Assembly (NCBI GenBank): GCA_965237765.1
Contig: OZ250157.1
Span: forward strand, 2,604,001 to 2,668,000
Direction of reading: 5' to 3'
Source of the DNA: WTGJ01 sp965237765
Lineage (GTDB): Bacteria; Chloroflexota; Anaerolineae; Aggregatilineales; Phototrophicaceae
DNA length: 64,000 nucleotides
Shown: piece by piece, positions 17,143-26,045 of the stretch
Layout of the letters: every line of letters begins with the position of its first letter
How positions within the stretch are numbered: position 1 is the stretch's first letter
Notes under the pieces: model-generated
The model's input: the letters and a program-made list of their open reading frames with translations, nothing else
The model's database searches: none
Told to the model about the DNA's origin: nothing
Position numbers and translations under genes: made by a program

Positions 17143-19220
17143 TCCTTGCCTCTGTCTTCCTGGTTACTGGCGATAATCTGCTCGATGAGCTGAGTGGGCA
17201 CTTTTTCGTAATGGTCAAAACCCATCTCGTAATGGCCGCGACCGCCGGATAGCGAACGAAGGTCGGTGCCGTAACGCAGCATTTCAGCAAGAGGTGCCTT
17301 GGCGTGCACTATGCTACGTTGACCATCGTTATCAATGCCCTGAACGCGCCCACGTCGCGTATTCAGATCTCCCATCACATCCCCAAGCAGTGAATCGGGC
17401 ACCGTGATGCTAACGTCCATAATGGGTTCGAGTAGAACTGGGGCAGCGTCTCTGAACGCCATCTTGAAGCCTTCGCGCCCGGCAATCTGGAAGGCGATGT
17501 CTTTTGAATCGACCGGGTGCTCCTTGCCATCAATTACCTCCGCCTTGACATTCACCACTGGAAAGCCGGCGATGACGCCATCAGGTAGTACCTGGCGGAT
17601 GCCTTTCTCGATGGATGGCAGGTATTGTTGAGATATCGCGCCGCCGAAGATTTTCGTCGCGTAAACGAATTCTTCTTCATCGTTCGGAATTACGCGCAAC
17701 GATACTTCGCCAAATTGGCCGGCACCGCCGGTCTGCTTTTTATGGCGGTAGGTAGCTTCCGCTTCCCGCGTGATCGTCTCGCGATAAGGCACTTTGGGCA
17801 ACTTCATATCCAGGCCGACGCCCAATTTTTCGGCGCGCGATAAAGTAATGAGGATGTGCGTTTCGCCCATGCCCTCCAACCAGGTCTGGCGAACATCGCC
17901 GTTGTATCGCCAGCGCAATGTAGGATCTCCGTTGCAGAGACTGGTGAGGACGCTACCCATCTTGGCGCTATCCGCTTGTGTTCGTGGGTCCAGGGCGACG
18001 ATATAGAGCGGATCAGGGAAGCTCGGCGGTACAATCTGGATGGGTTGCTCTTTTATGGCAAAACTATCGCCCGTCTGCGTGTTGTTGAGCTTGGTGATAA
18101 CGCCGATATCACCAGCGTGCAAGCGATCCACCTTCAATTGCTCTTTGCCGCGCATGACAACGAGGGAGCCAAAACGCTCCTCTTCTTCCCGCGTCGAGTT
18201 GAAATATCGCGAATCCGATTCCATGCTACCAGAAAATACGCGCAAATACGTGAGGTTGCCGACGAAGCGGTCGCTCATTGATTTGAAAACATAAGTGACG
18301 AGCGGGCCGTCATCGCTAAGCGGGGTGGCTAACGTCTCGTTATCGTCATTTTCATCTCGGTTGAAAATGGCAATTTGACGCTCTACAGGGGATGGCACAT
18401 AGGCTACTAACGCCTCGAGCAAGGGAAACGTGCCGATATTGCCTGTCGCGGAAGTGACGAAAACCGGCACGGTAGATGAATTCGCATCTTTGGCCGCTAG
18501 GCGCATCCCAGCGCGGATTTCCTCTTCGCTCAGCGTCTCTTCCTCGAAATATTTCTCGATCAGTTCGTCGTCGGCTTCAGCAGCCGCTTCGATGAGCGTG
18601 AGGCGTGCTTCTTCGACTGCATCGGCGAGTTCCTCTGGCAAATCACTTCGCTCCGCCCCATCGCCATAGTAGGCTTTTTGCGTGACGAGATTGACGACTC
18701 CTTGAAAATCAGACTCCGCGCCAATAGGTAGGACAATGGGCACGAACTTGCTATCTGGAAACGCTTCGTTTAGGCTGGCAAGCGCACGCTCGAAATCCGC
18801 GTTTTCGCGATCCAATTTGTTGATGGTAACGAGGATGGGTAGCCGCTCGGCACGCGCATTTTCCCAGGCGATTTCTGTACCGACTTGCACTCCGGATACT
18901 GCGTCCACTACCACAAGCACGGCGTCCGTCGCGCGCATGGCATTTTTCATTTCACCTTGGAAATCCGTGAAGCCCGGCGTATCGAGTAAATTGACTTTCA
19001 TCTCACCCGTTTCCACGGGGATAAGCGAAGTATTTAGCGAAATCTGCCGCTCTTTTTCCTCGTCGTCCCAATCGGAGGCGGTTGTACCCTGCTCCACTTT
19101 GCCGAAACGGTTGACGGCGCCGGTCGCGAAGAGAAAAACTTCGCTCAGCGATGTTTTGCCACAACCTTGGTGACCGACAATGGTTACATTGCGCAAGGAT
19201 TCGGTCGGGTATTCCTTCAT
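17139..19220 (-). CDS. Elongation factor G-like GTPase (FusA2 type)
   Basis: 693-residue translational GTPase with EF-G domains I-V. The P-loop is GHQGCGKTS instead of the canonical GHIDAGKTT. The switch II region DTPGFTDF and NKLDREN are intact, and the segment VEQGTTASDWDDEE matches the EF-G2/FusA2-like branch, whose role (rescue, recycling or none in translocation) is unsettled. Hence I give no symbol. Start at ATG 19220: a TTGAAA-N17-TACAAT promoter lies at 19257-19285, so the alternative ATG at 19271 would fall upstream of the transcript. It converges on ftsH with a 4-nt overlap. Confidence 0.88.
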   Translation of the reverse strand: MKEYPTESLRNVTIVGHQGCGKTSLSEVFLFATGAVNRFGKVEQGTTASDWDDEEKERQISLNTSLIPVETGEMKVNLLDTPGFTDFQGEMKNAMRATDAVLVVVDAVSGVQVGTEIAWENARAERLPILVTINKLDRENADFERALASLNEAFPDSKFVPIVLPIGAESDFQGVVNLVTQKAYYGDGAERSDLPEELADAVEEARLTLIEAAAEADDELIEKYFEEETLSEEEIRAGMRLAAKDANSSTVPVFVTSATGNIGTFPLLEALVAYVPSPVERQIAIFNRDENDDNETLATPLSDDGPLVTYVFKSMSDRFVGNLTYLRVFSGSMESDSRYFNSTREEEERFGSLVVMRGKEQLKVDRLHAGDIGVITKLNNTQTGDSFAIKEQPIQIVPPSFPDPLYIVALDPRTQADSAKMGSVLTSLCNGDPTLRWRYNGDVRQTWLEGMGETHILITLSRAEKLGVGLDMKLPKVPYRETITREAEATYRHKKQTGGAGQFGEVSLRVIPNDEEEFVYATKIFGGAISQQYLPSIEKGIRQVLPDGVIAGFPVVNVKAEVIDGKEHPVDSKDIAFQIAGREGFKMAFRDAAPVLLEPIMDVSITVPDSLLGDVMGDLNTRRGRVQGIDNDGQRSIVHAKAPLAEMLRYGTDLRSLSGGRGHYEMGFDHYEKVPTQLIEQIIASNQEDRGKD

Positions 19221-19256
19221 CGGACGCGCTCTCTGCTCGACAGAAACAGTGTGGGG

Positions 19257-19285
19257 ATTGTAAGCCGACACATGGGTGCTTTCAA
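19257..19285 (-). promoter_or_regulatory. Predicted sigma70-type promoter of EF-G-like gene
   Basis: Minus-strand TTGAAA and TACAAT with a 17-nt spacer. The predicted start is near 19250, about 30 nt before ATG 19220. This decides the start codon of the gene. Confidence 0.6.
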
Positions 19286-19384
19286 GGTTGCGCGCGAGCT
19301 TGCGCCAGTCGCCGCATTAGTTGCCAGGCTTGACCACATCTGCTAGCATCAAGCGTCATTATGGATGGTGTAAGGGGCGTGGTC

Positions 19385-19522
19385 ATGACCGGTGATACCG
19401 GACAAGGCCTAATCGAGTACATCCTTATCCTCGTGCTTATAGTCGTCATGTTTATGATAGCCTGGGCGCTTCTGGGCCCCACGATCGAGCAGATTTTCGA
19501 CAACATCATCAATTCGCTCTAG
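19385..19522 (+). CDS. Small Flp-family type IVb pilin
   Basis: A 45-residue protein beginning MTGDTGQGLIEYILILVLIV, followed by a hydrophobic helix and ending in LGPTIEQIFDNIINSL. This is the Flp/type IVb pilin pattern: a very short leader with Gly before the mature start, Glu at mature +5 followed by Tyr (here EY), one hydrophobic helix, then a short polar tail. ATG 19385 has AGGGG at 19373-19376 upstream; an in-frame ATG at 19361 would add 8 residues but lacks a ribosome site. Cleavage would be by a TadV/PilD-like prepilin peptidase. No tad, cpa or peptidase genes are in the window, so it is an isolated pilin gene between the EF-G-like gene and the SHMT-GcvT fusion. Confidence 0.72.
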   Translation: MTGDTGQGLIEYILILVLIVVMFMIAWALLGPTIEQIFDNIINSL

Positions 19523-19556
19523 CGCCAATTGCGCTGCTTCGCTGGAAGGAAACCAT

Positions 19557-22500
19557 ATGCATACCAACGACTATCTGTTCCGCGGCAACCTGGAAGAGCT
19601 CGACCCCGATGTTGCGGAACTGGTACGTTTAGAAACCGCTCGTCAGTCCAGCACGCTCATCATGATCCCTTCGGAAAGCACCGTGCCTGAAGCGGTGCGT
19701 GAGGCAGTTGGTTCCGCTTTCCACAACATCTACGCCGAGGGTTATCCGTTGGAATCGACGCGGCGCCTCTCACAGGCAGAAATTCTCGATTTCGGCGCGC
19801 GCATGACGGAATACCGCCGCCGCTCCGACCTGCGTTATTACAAGGGCACTGAATACGCCAATATCGTCGAGGCCTTGGCCCGGCGGCGCGTAGCGGAAGC
19901 GTTCGCAAGCGATACCGCGCCGCCCGGTTCGCTCTACGTCAACGTCCAACCCCTTTCCGGCGCTCCGGCGAATAGCGCCGTTTATACCGCGCTACTCAAC
20001 GTAGGCGACACAGTGATGGGCATGGATCTCATCACGGGTGGGCATTTGACGCATGGTAGCCCGGTCAACCGCAGCGGTTTGCAATACAACATCGTTAGTT
20101 ACGGTATCCATCCCGAAACGGAGCTGCTGGATTACGAGTTGGTGCGCGCAATGGCCCTCGAGCATCGGCCGAAAATGATCATCGGCGGCTTCTCCAGTTA
20201 CCCCTTCGCGCCGGATTGGCAACAATACCGCGCGATTGCCGATGAAGTTGGTGCATATTTGCTCGCCGATGTTGCGCATGTGGCCGGGCTCATCCTGGCG
20301 GGCCTTTACCCAAATCCAGTGGGAGTCGCCGACGTCGTCACTTTCACCACGCACAAGTCGCTCCATGGGCCGCGCGGCGCCGTCGCTATTACGCACAAAC
20401 GGGCGCTGGCGCGCAAGCTGGACCGCGCCGTCTTCCCCGGCGAACAGGGCGGGCCACACATCAACAGCATCGCCGCCCTGGCCACCGCCATGCGTATCGC
20501 CGCCACCGAACAATATCACGACTTACAGCGACAGATCGTCGAAAATGCCGCCACCATGGCGGAGCGCCTGCTCGAGCGTGGCATGCGCATACCCCACGGC
20601 GGCACGGACACGCACCTGTTGTTGGTGGATTGCAAGACGCAACGAGGCGACGATGGCACTGCACTAAGCGGTGATATGGCGGCGCGGATTTTGGACCTCG
20701 TCGGCATTGTTGCCAACCGCCAAACCATCCCCGGCGATCGCAGCGCGTTGCGGCCTTCGGGCCTGCGCTTCGGCGCTAATTGGGTCACGCAGCGCGGCGC
20801 GGGCCGCAAAGAGATGATCGAGATCGCCGATGTAATCGCCGACTTGCTCGTCGCTGCACAACCCTACAGCCTCACCGGCCGCATCCGCAAGCAAGCGCGC
20901 GCCAAAGTAGATTTCGCCGTGCTGCAAGATTGCCGAGCGCGCATCCGTCAGTTGGCTGCTGCGTTAGGGAGTGATACAGATGGCGGCGATTTCGGCTATC
21001 CGCACAACAATGACCTGCACGATGCATCGGCGGCGGCCATTACCCTGCGCATTTCCGGCAGAGCGGCACGCGCCTTTCTGCATACGGCGCTCACGAGTGA
21101 TGTCGACGTGCTGCGCGATGGCGAAACCCAGGTCACCAGCCTGCGCGATGCAGCAGGGGATATTCTGGCTAGTGGTTTCCTGTGCCGCTTGAGCGGAGAA
21201 TATACACTGCAGCTCGACGAGAATGGCACCGCCGCTACGTCTTGGCTACGCGCGCTTTCCGACGGTCTGACGATCATGGATGCGAACGATATCTATGCCA
21301 ACGCGCCCGGGCCTGTGGTGATCGAAGAGATGCCCGCGCCTTCAACCACCTTGAGCGCCAGCGGAGACGCGCTGGCCATCAAGGCGTATGGTATTGGTGC
21401 TCCATATGCTGCTGGACTACCGGTGCTCCCGCGCTTCGATTGGCAAGCGCTGGAGGAAAGCAAATTGCAGATCACGCCTTTGCACGCCCAGCACCAGCAG
21501 CTCGGCGCCCGCATGGCTCCTTTCGCCGGTTATGAAATGCCGCTCTGGTATTCGTCAGTGGCAGAAGAACACAGAGCCGTCCGTGAGCGCTGCGGCATCT
21601 TCGACGTCGCGCATATGGGCGTATATCGCGCAACAGGAGCCGGCGCCGAGCGCGCGCTAGATACCCTCACGACCAACGACGTGCGCCAGCTGCGCGTCGG
21701 CACTTCTCATTACACCTTCTTGCTCGATGTCGACGGTCAACCTTTTGACGACCTGTTGATCTACCGCCTCGGTGCGGAAGATTTCCTGCTCGTCGTGAAC
21801 GCCTCCAACGATTCAAAGAATTGGGCCTGGATGAACGCGGCCATAGCCAGCAAAGCGCGCATCGATGAGGCTTACCCCGAACGACGCCTGGAAAGCGGCG
21901 AGCGCACTGTGCTGCAAGATTTGCGCGCCGACGCCAGCGGAGATGGACGTCTCGTAGACCTTGCGTTGCAAGGGCCAAAAAGCTGCGAAGCTTTGCTCAC
22001 CCTCGGCGCCGATGTGAAGACGCGCCAGCGGCTCATGCGCTTGCCCTGGGCTGGCATCTCAGCGATGACGTTAGGTGGCTTCGAACTGTTCGTCTCTCGC
22101 ACGGGCTATACGGGCGAGCGTATCGCATATGAGCTATTCGCGCATCCCGAACAGGCAAACGCGCTATTCGCGGCGCTCATCGAAGCGGGCGCCACACCGT
22201 GCGGCCTCGCGGCACGCGATAGTTTGCGGACAGAAGCTGGCCTACCGCTCTATGGTCAAGAACTCTCCGGACCGCTATCGCTGAATCCCGCAGACGCTGG
22301 CTTCGGGGCTTATGTGAAGCTGTACAAGCCCTTCTTTGTCGGTAAAGCCGCTTTTATTGCCCACGAGCGCGTGCGGGATTCGGCTATTGTCCGTTTCCGC
22401 TGCACGCAACGCGGCTTGCGTCCTGCACATGGCGGTGATCCTCTCGTGGATGAGCGTGGTCGCGTCGTCGGCGTGGTAACCAGCTGCAGCGTGATGCCAG

Positions 22501-22679
22501 ACGGTCATTTCATTGGTCTTGCTTATGCGAAACGGAGTTCGGCCAAGGTTGGCAGCCAGCTGGGCGTAATCGCCGGCAGTGGGCGTGCAGGCGCGCAATC
22601 GCTCCGCGATTTACGTCTTGGTGCTCGCGTTACCGTCCCACAGGGCGTGGAAATCCTGCGCCGTTTTCCGCGCCGCTAA
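19557..22679 (+). CDS. Serine hydroxymethyltransferase-aminomethyltransferase fusion (GlyA-GcvT)
   Basis: 1040 residues joining two folate enzymes. Residues 1 to about 445 are SHMT (serine + THF to glycine + methylene-THF), with the PLP lysine at Lys267 in TTHKSLHGPRG and the IPSEST.P start segment. Residues about 640-1040 are GcvT, the T-protein of the glycine cleavage system, with TPLHAQHQQLGARMAPFAGY, TTNDVRQLRVG and the catalytic-type Asp in DGQPFDDLLIYR. Between them, about 495-590 looks like an extra, degenerate GcvT/YgfZ-like segment (ISGRAARAFLHTALTSDVDVL). The frame is continuous with no internal stop. The ribosome site GGAAGG precedes the ATG. The gene converges on gcvPB, so all glycine cleavage parts except L-protein are here. 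Confidence 0.92.
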   Translation: MHTNDYLFRGNLEELDPDVAELVRLETARQSSTLIMIPSESTVPEAVREAVGSAFHNIYAEGYPLESTRRLSQAEILDFGARMTEYRRRSDLRYYKGTEYANIVEALARRRVAEAFASDTAPPGSLYVNVQPLSGAPANSAVYTALLNVGDTVMGMDLITGGHLTHGSPVNRSGLQYNIVSYGIHPETELLDYELVRAMALEHRPKMIIGGFSSYPFAPDWQQYRAIADEVGAYLLADVAHVAGLILAGLYPNPVGVADVVTFTTHKSLHGPRGAVAITHKRALARKLDRAVFPGEQGGPHINSIAALATAMRIAATEQYHDLQRQIVENAATMAERLLERGMRIPHGGTDTHLLLVDCKTQRGDDGTALSGDMAARILDLVGIVANRQTIPGDRSALRPSGLRFGANWVTQRGAGRKEMIEIADVIADLLVAAQPYSLTGRIRKQARAKVDFAVLQDCRARIRQLAAALGSDTDGGDFGYPHNNDLHDASAAAITLRISGRAARAFLHTALTSDVDVLRDGETQVTSLRDAAGDILASGFLCRLSGEYTLQLDENGTAATSWLRALSDGLTIMDANDIYANAPGPVVIEEMPAPSTTLSASGDALAIKAYGIGAPYAAGLPVLPRFDWQALEESKLQITPLHAQHQQLGARMAPFAGYEMPLWYSSVAEEHRAVRERCGIFDVAHMGVYRATGAGAERALDTLTTNDVRQLRVGTSHYTFLLDVDGQPFDDLLIYRLGAEDFLLVVNASNDSKNWAWMNAAIASKARIDEAYPERRLESGERTVLQDLRADASGDGRLVDLALQGPKSCEALLTLGADVKTRQRLMRLPWAGISAMTLGGFELFVSRTGYTGERIAYELFAHPEQANALFAALIEAGATPCGLAARDSLRTEAGLPLYGQELSGPLSLNPADAGFGAYVKLYKPFFVGKAAFIAHERVRDSAIVRFRCTQRGLRPAHGGDPLVDERGRVVGVVTSCSVMPDGHFIGLAYAKRSSAKVGSQLGVIAGSGRAGAQSLRDLRLGARVTVPQGVEILRRFPRR

Positions 22680-22696
22680 CGCGCGACGTTCCGCTG

Positions 22697-24187
22697 CTAA
22701 GAACCAGCAACCGCGCTTGGCGGCAAGGCCGGTCTGCAACAGAGCACCAATTCCTTGGCCGCTTTTACCTCATCTAGGCGCTTGACCGGCATGGTGTGCG
22801 GCGCGTTCAGGAGCAGCTCGGGTTGCTCGCGCGCTTCCCGCGCGATCTCGCGCATCGCCGCAATGAAGCGATCGAGCGTCTCCTTGTCTTCGCTCTCTGT
22901 CGGTTCAATCATCAAGGCTTCGGGCACGATCAGGGGAAAATAATTTGTCGGCGGGTGAAAGCCATAATCCATCAGGCGCTTGGAGATATCGAGCGCATGC
23001 ACCTCATCCGCCCCTTCGAGATGTCCGGAAATTACGCATTCATGTGCGCAGATCCGCGGATAGGGAATGTGGTACGTATCCGCTAGTTGCGCGCGGATGT
23101 AGTTGGCATTCAGCACGGCATGCTTGCTGACTTCATGCAGGCCGCTTCCGCCATAGACGCTCATATACGCATAAGCGCGGACGTGCATGCCGAAATTGCC
23201 GTGGAAGGCCTTCAGGCGGCCAATAGAATGCTCCGGCATGCTCAACGTATAAAGCGGCGCTTCCTCGCTTTCCTCTTGTTCCTCAGTGATGGTGACGATG
23301 GGTCCGGGCAGGAAGGGTGACATCTTCTCGTTGACGGCGACTGGGCCGCTGCCCGGGCCACCCCCACCATGGGGAGTAGACATCGTCTTATGTAAGTTGT
23401 AATGCATTACATCGAAGCCCAGCTCGCCTGGCTTGACGACGCCCATCAGCGCGTTCATATTCGCGCCATCCATATACATCAAGCCGCCACAAGCGTGGAC
23501 TGCTTCAATGATTTCGAGCACTTGCCCCTCGAAGAGCCCCAAGGTGCTGGGGACAGTGATCATCATGCCCGCGATGCGTTCGTTACATGCCGCGCGCAAC
23601 GCCCCCAGATCCACATCGCCATTTTCATCGGCCGGCAATTCGACTGCCTGATAGCCAGCCATCGTCACGGTCGCCGGATTGGTGCCATGCGAGCTATTCG
23701 GCACGAGCACAATGTTCCGCTCAGTATCGCCTCGTTGAAGATGATAAGCGCGGATCATGAGGATGCCTGCAAGTTCACCCTGCGCGCCGGCCGCCGGCTG
23801 TAAGCTCACAGCCGCCATGCCGCTGAGTTCGGCCAGCCAATCTTGCAACTGGAACATCATCGCCAACGCTCCTTGCGAGCCGGCTTCGTCCGCTAGCGGG
23901 TGCATGGTTCCAAACCCCGGCAGGCGCGCTACATCCTCGTTTAAGCGCGGGTTATATTTCATCGTGCAAGAACCGAGCGGATATAGGTCGAGGTCGATCG
24001 CGTGGTTCAGGTGGCTGAGGCGCGTGAAATGGCGCATGACCTGCAACTCCCCCAGCTCGGGAAGCGCGAGGTCATCCCTTAAGAGCGCGGCATCTATATC
24101 GCTCGGGGGGACATCCAGCGCAGGCAAACTGATCCCTATGCGGCCTGGCACGCTCTTATCGTAGAGGGTTGGTTCCAGTGGCTTCAT
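22697..24187 (-). CDS. gcvPB: Glycine dehydrogenase (decarboxylating) subunit 2
   Basis: Half of the split P-protein that decarboxylates glycine and passes aminomethyl to lipoyl-GcvH. 496 residues; the PLP lysine is Lys267 in NLHKTMSTPHGGGGPGSG, and LGSCTMKYNP and SSHGTNPA are typical. It carries the PLP-binding half, with subunit 1 encoded just upstream; ATG 24187 overlaps the TGA of that gene (ATGA). It ends 17 nt from the end of the convergent SHMT-GcvT gene. Confidence 0.96.
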   Translation of the reverse strand: MKPLEPTLYDKSVPGRIGISLPALDVPPSDIDAALLRDDLALPELGELQVMRHFTRLSHLNHAIDLDLYPLGSCTMKYNPRLNEDVARLPGFGTMHPLADEAGSQGALAMMFQLQDWLAELSGMAAVSLQPAAGAQGELAGILMIRAYHLQRGDTERNIVLVPNSSHGTNPATVTMAGYQAVELPADENGDVDLGALRAACNERIAGMMITVPSTLGLFEGQVLEIIEAVHACGGLMYMDGANMNALMGVVKPGELGFDVMHYNLHKTMSTPHGGGGPGSGPVAVNEKMSPFLPGPIVTITEEQEESEEAPLYTLSMPEHSIGRLKAFHGNFGMHVRAYAYMSVYGGSGLHEVSKHAVLNANYIRAQLADTYHIPYPRICAHECVISGHLEGADEVHALDISKRLMDYGFHPPTNYFPLIVPEALMIEPTESEDKETLDRFIAAMREIAREAREQPELLLNAPHTMPVKRLDEVKAAKELVLCCRPALPPSAVAGS

Positions 24188-25530
24188 GCTCCCACCTCCG
24201 CCAGCCGCTCGACGAAGTCGTCAATTTCCGCGCGGCTATTCATTTCAGTGCAACAGATCAGCATTTGGTCGGCCAGGTCGGAGAAATCCTGCCCCAGGTC
24301 ATAACCGCCGATGATGCCATGTTCGATGAGCGCCTCATTGATCTCGCTCACCGGGCGTGGGCAAGACAACACGAATTCATGAAAGAATGGCAAGGTCGTC
24401 TTGACGCGATAACCGGGTAATTCGCTGATTTGCGTTGCGGCGTAATGCGCCTTCTGGTAGCAAAGAGAGGCAACCTGCCGCAAGCCGTGCTTACCAAGTA
24501 CCGCCAGATATATGCAAGCAGCAAGTGACATCAAACCCTGATTCGTGCAGATGTTGCTGGTCGCTTTATCGCGACGGATATCCTGTTCGCGTGGGCGCAG
24601 GGTCATCACATAGGCCAGGCGGCCGTCTGCGTCCTCTGTCTCACCAATGATGCGGCCAGCGATTTTGCGAACATAACGCTGCCGCGTGGCGAAATAACCC
24701 AGATAGGGACCACCGAAACTGAGCGGGATACCCAACGGCTGCCCTTCGCCGACGACGATATCAGCGCCCAATTCGCCCGGCGACTTGAGCAAAGCCAACG
24801 CTGTCGGGTTGGCAACGACCACGAAAAGCGCGCCGACAGCATGTGCGGCTTCGGCGTATGCGGCCACATCCTCAATTTCGCCGAAGAAATTTGGATAAGC
24901 GACAGCGAGCATGGCGGTATCTTTATCCAGCAGTGCGGTAATGTGTTGAGCGTCGAGTCGCTCGTTCTCGCCCTCATCGCCGACGATTTGCAAAGATCCG
25001 CCCTGGTGGTAAGTGCGCACGACGTCGCGATAATGGGGGTGGATATTGGGGCTGAGGACGATCTTGTGGCGTTTCCGCCGCAACTGGGCGACGGACGTTG
25101 TAACCGCTTCGGCGAGGCTGGTAGCGCCGTCATAATGGCTGGCGTTGGCGGCGTCCATCCCGGTCAATGCGCATAGCATGCTCTGGTATTCGTAGGTCGC
25201 TTGCAGCGTGCCTTGCGTCATTTCCGGTTGGTAAGGCGTATAGGCGGTGAGGAATTCGCCACGCTGGATGAGGTGGTTGACAGAAGAGGGAATGAAATGA
25301 TGATAAGAGCCAGCGCCGCGGAAGAGGGCGTATTCGGCCGCGCATTCGTTGGCCTCGGCGAGGGCAGTCATCAATTCCATGACTTCCAGCTGACTTTGCG
25401 GCGCAGGCAAATCCAGTTGCGGGAAGCGTAAAGCCGCCGGCACCGCATCAAACATTGTCTCTATGCTATCGACGCCAATGGCCGACAGCATCTGCTCGCG
25501 TTCTGCCTCAGTATGGGGGATGTAGGACAT
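24184..25530 (-). CDS. gcvPA: Glycine dehydrogenase (decarboxylating) subunit 1
   Basis: 448-residue partner half of the split P-protein, homologous to the N-terminal half of single-chain GcvP but lacking its PLP lysine. Visible family features: YIPHTEAEREQML at the start, FRGAGSYHHFIPSSV, SHYDGATSLAEA and GEGQPLGIPLSFGGPYLG. It starts 5 nt after gcvH and overlaps gcvPB by 4 nt, so H, P1 and P2 form one operon. Confidence 0.96.
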   Translation of the reverse strand: MSYIPHTEAEREQMLSAIGVDSIETMFDAVPAALRFPQLDLPAPQSQLEVMELMTALAEANECAAEYALFRGAGSYHHFIPSSVNHLIQRGEFLTAYTPYQPEMTQGTLQATYEYQSMLCALTGMDAANASHYDGATSLAEAVTTSVAQLRRKRHKIVLSPNIHPHYRDVVRTYHQGGSLQIVGDEGENERLDAQHITALLDKDTAMLAVAYPNFFGEIEDVAAYAEAAHAVGALFVVVANPTALALLKSPGELGADIVVGEGQPLGIPLSFGGPYLGYFATRQRYVRKIAGRIIGETEDADGRLAYVMTLRPREQDIRRDKATSNICTNQGLMSLAACIYLAVLGKHGLRQVASLCYQKAHYAATQISELPGYRVKTTLPFFHEFVLSCPRPVSEINEALIEHGIIGGYDLGQDFSDLADQMLICCTEMNSRAEIDDFVERLAEVGA

Positions 25531-25535
25531 AGCGT

Positions 25536-25925
25536 TCAGCGTGTCTCTATGTAAGCGGCGTAAGCTGCGGCGTCCATGAGCGTATCTAGATTGCTCACAT
25601 CTTCGACGCTCAATTGGACGATCCAGCCCTTATCATAAGGGTCGGCATTGACGATTTCTGGCTCGTCCTCGAGCGTCTCGTTGACGGCCGATACGGTGCC
25701 CTGTAGATGTGCGTACAAATCCGATGCCGCTTTCACCGATTCGACCATGCCGAAATTATCTTCTGGGCCGTAGCTTTCGCCGACTTCTGGCAATTCAAAA
25801 TAGACGATATCGTTCAACATATCCTGCGCGTAGTCGGTAATGCCGATGGTAGCAATATCGCCATCGAGCCGCACCCACTCGTCCGATTTGGCGTATTTCA
25901 AGTCAGTTGGCAAATTATAATCCAT
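25536..25925 (-). CDS. gcvH: Glycine cleavage system H protein
   Basis: 129-residue lipoyl carrier that shuttles the aminomethyl group between P-, T- and L-proteins. The lipoylated lysine is Lys65 in ESVKAASDLYAHLQG. The GGGGAGGG ribosome site upstream of ATG 25925 is very strong. It is first gene of the gcvH-gcvPA-gcvPB operon. The leader predicted from the promoter is only about 18 nt, so no glycine riboswitch fits there. Confidence 0.97.
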   Translation of the reverse strand: MDYNLPTDLKYAKSDEWVRLDGDIATIGITDYAQDMLNDIVYFELPEVGESYGPEDNFGMVESVKAASDLYAHLQGTVSAVNETLEDEPEIVNADPYDKGWIVQLSVEDVSNLDTLMDAAAYAAYIETR

Positions 25926-25949
25926 GGGCTCCCTCCCCTTCGGCTGGCA

Positions 25950-25978
25950 ATTGTAGCGAAACTATGTGCCGCGTGCAA
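25950..25978 (-). promoter_or_regulatory. Predicted sigma70-type promoter of gcvH operon
   Basis: Minus-strand TTGCAC and TACAAT with a 17-nt spacer; the predicted start is near 25943, immediately ahead of the GGGGAGGG ribosome site. Confidence 0.6.
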
Positions 25979-26013
25979 TGCAATCGAGTCTAATAATAGC
26001 GGTTTTGCTATTG

Positions 26014-26019
26014 TAGAAT
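26014..26019 (+). promoter_or_regulatory. Possible -10 of SCO gene
   Basis: TAGAAT about 26 nt before the TTG start at 26046. No good -35 seen; weak evidence. Confidence 0.25.
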
Positions 26020-26045
26020 CGGTGTAAACGTCATGGGGATTTGCT

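Noticed and set aside
25926..25949. Glycine riboswitch ahead of gcvH
   Set aside because: The predicted leader is only about 18 nt, too short for the aptamer; no conserved glycine-riboswitch sequence seen in the 120-nt gap.
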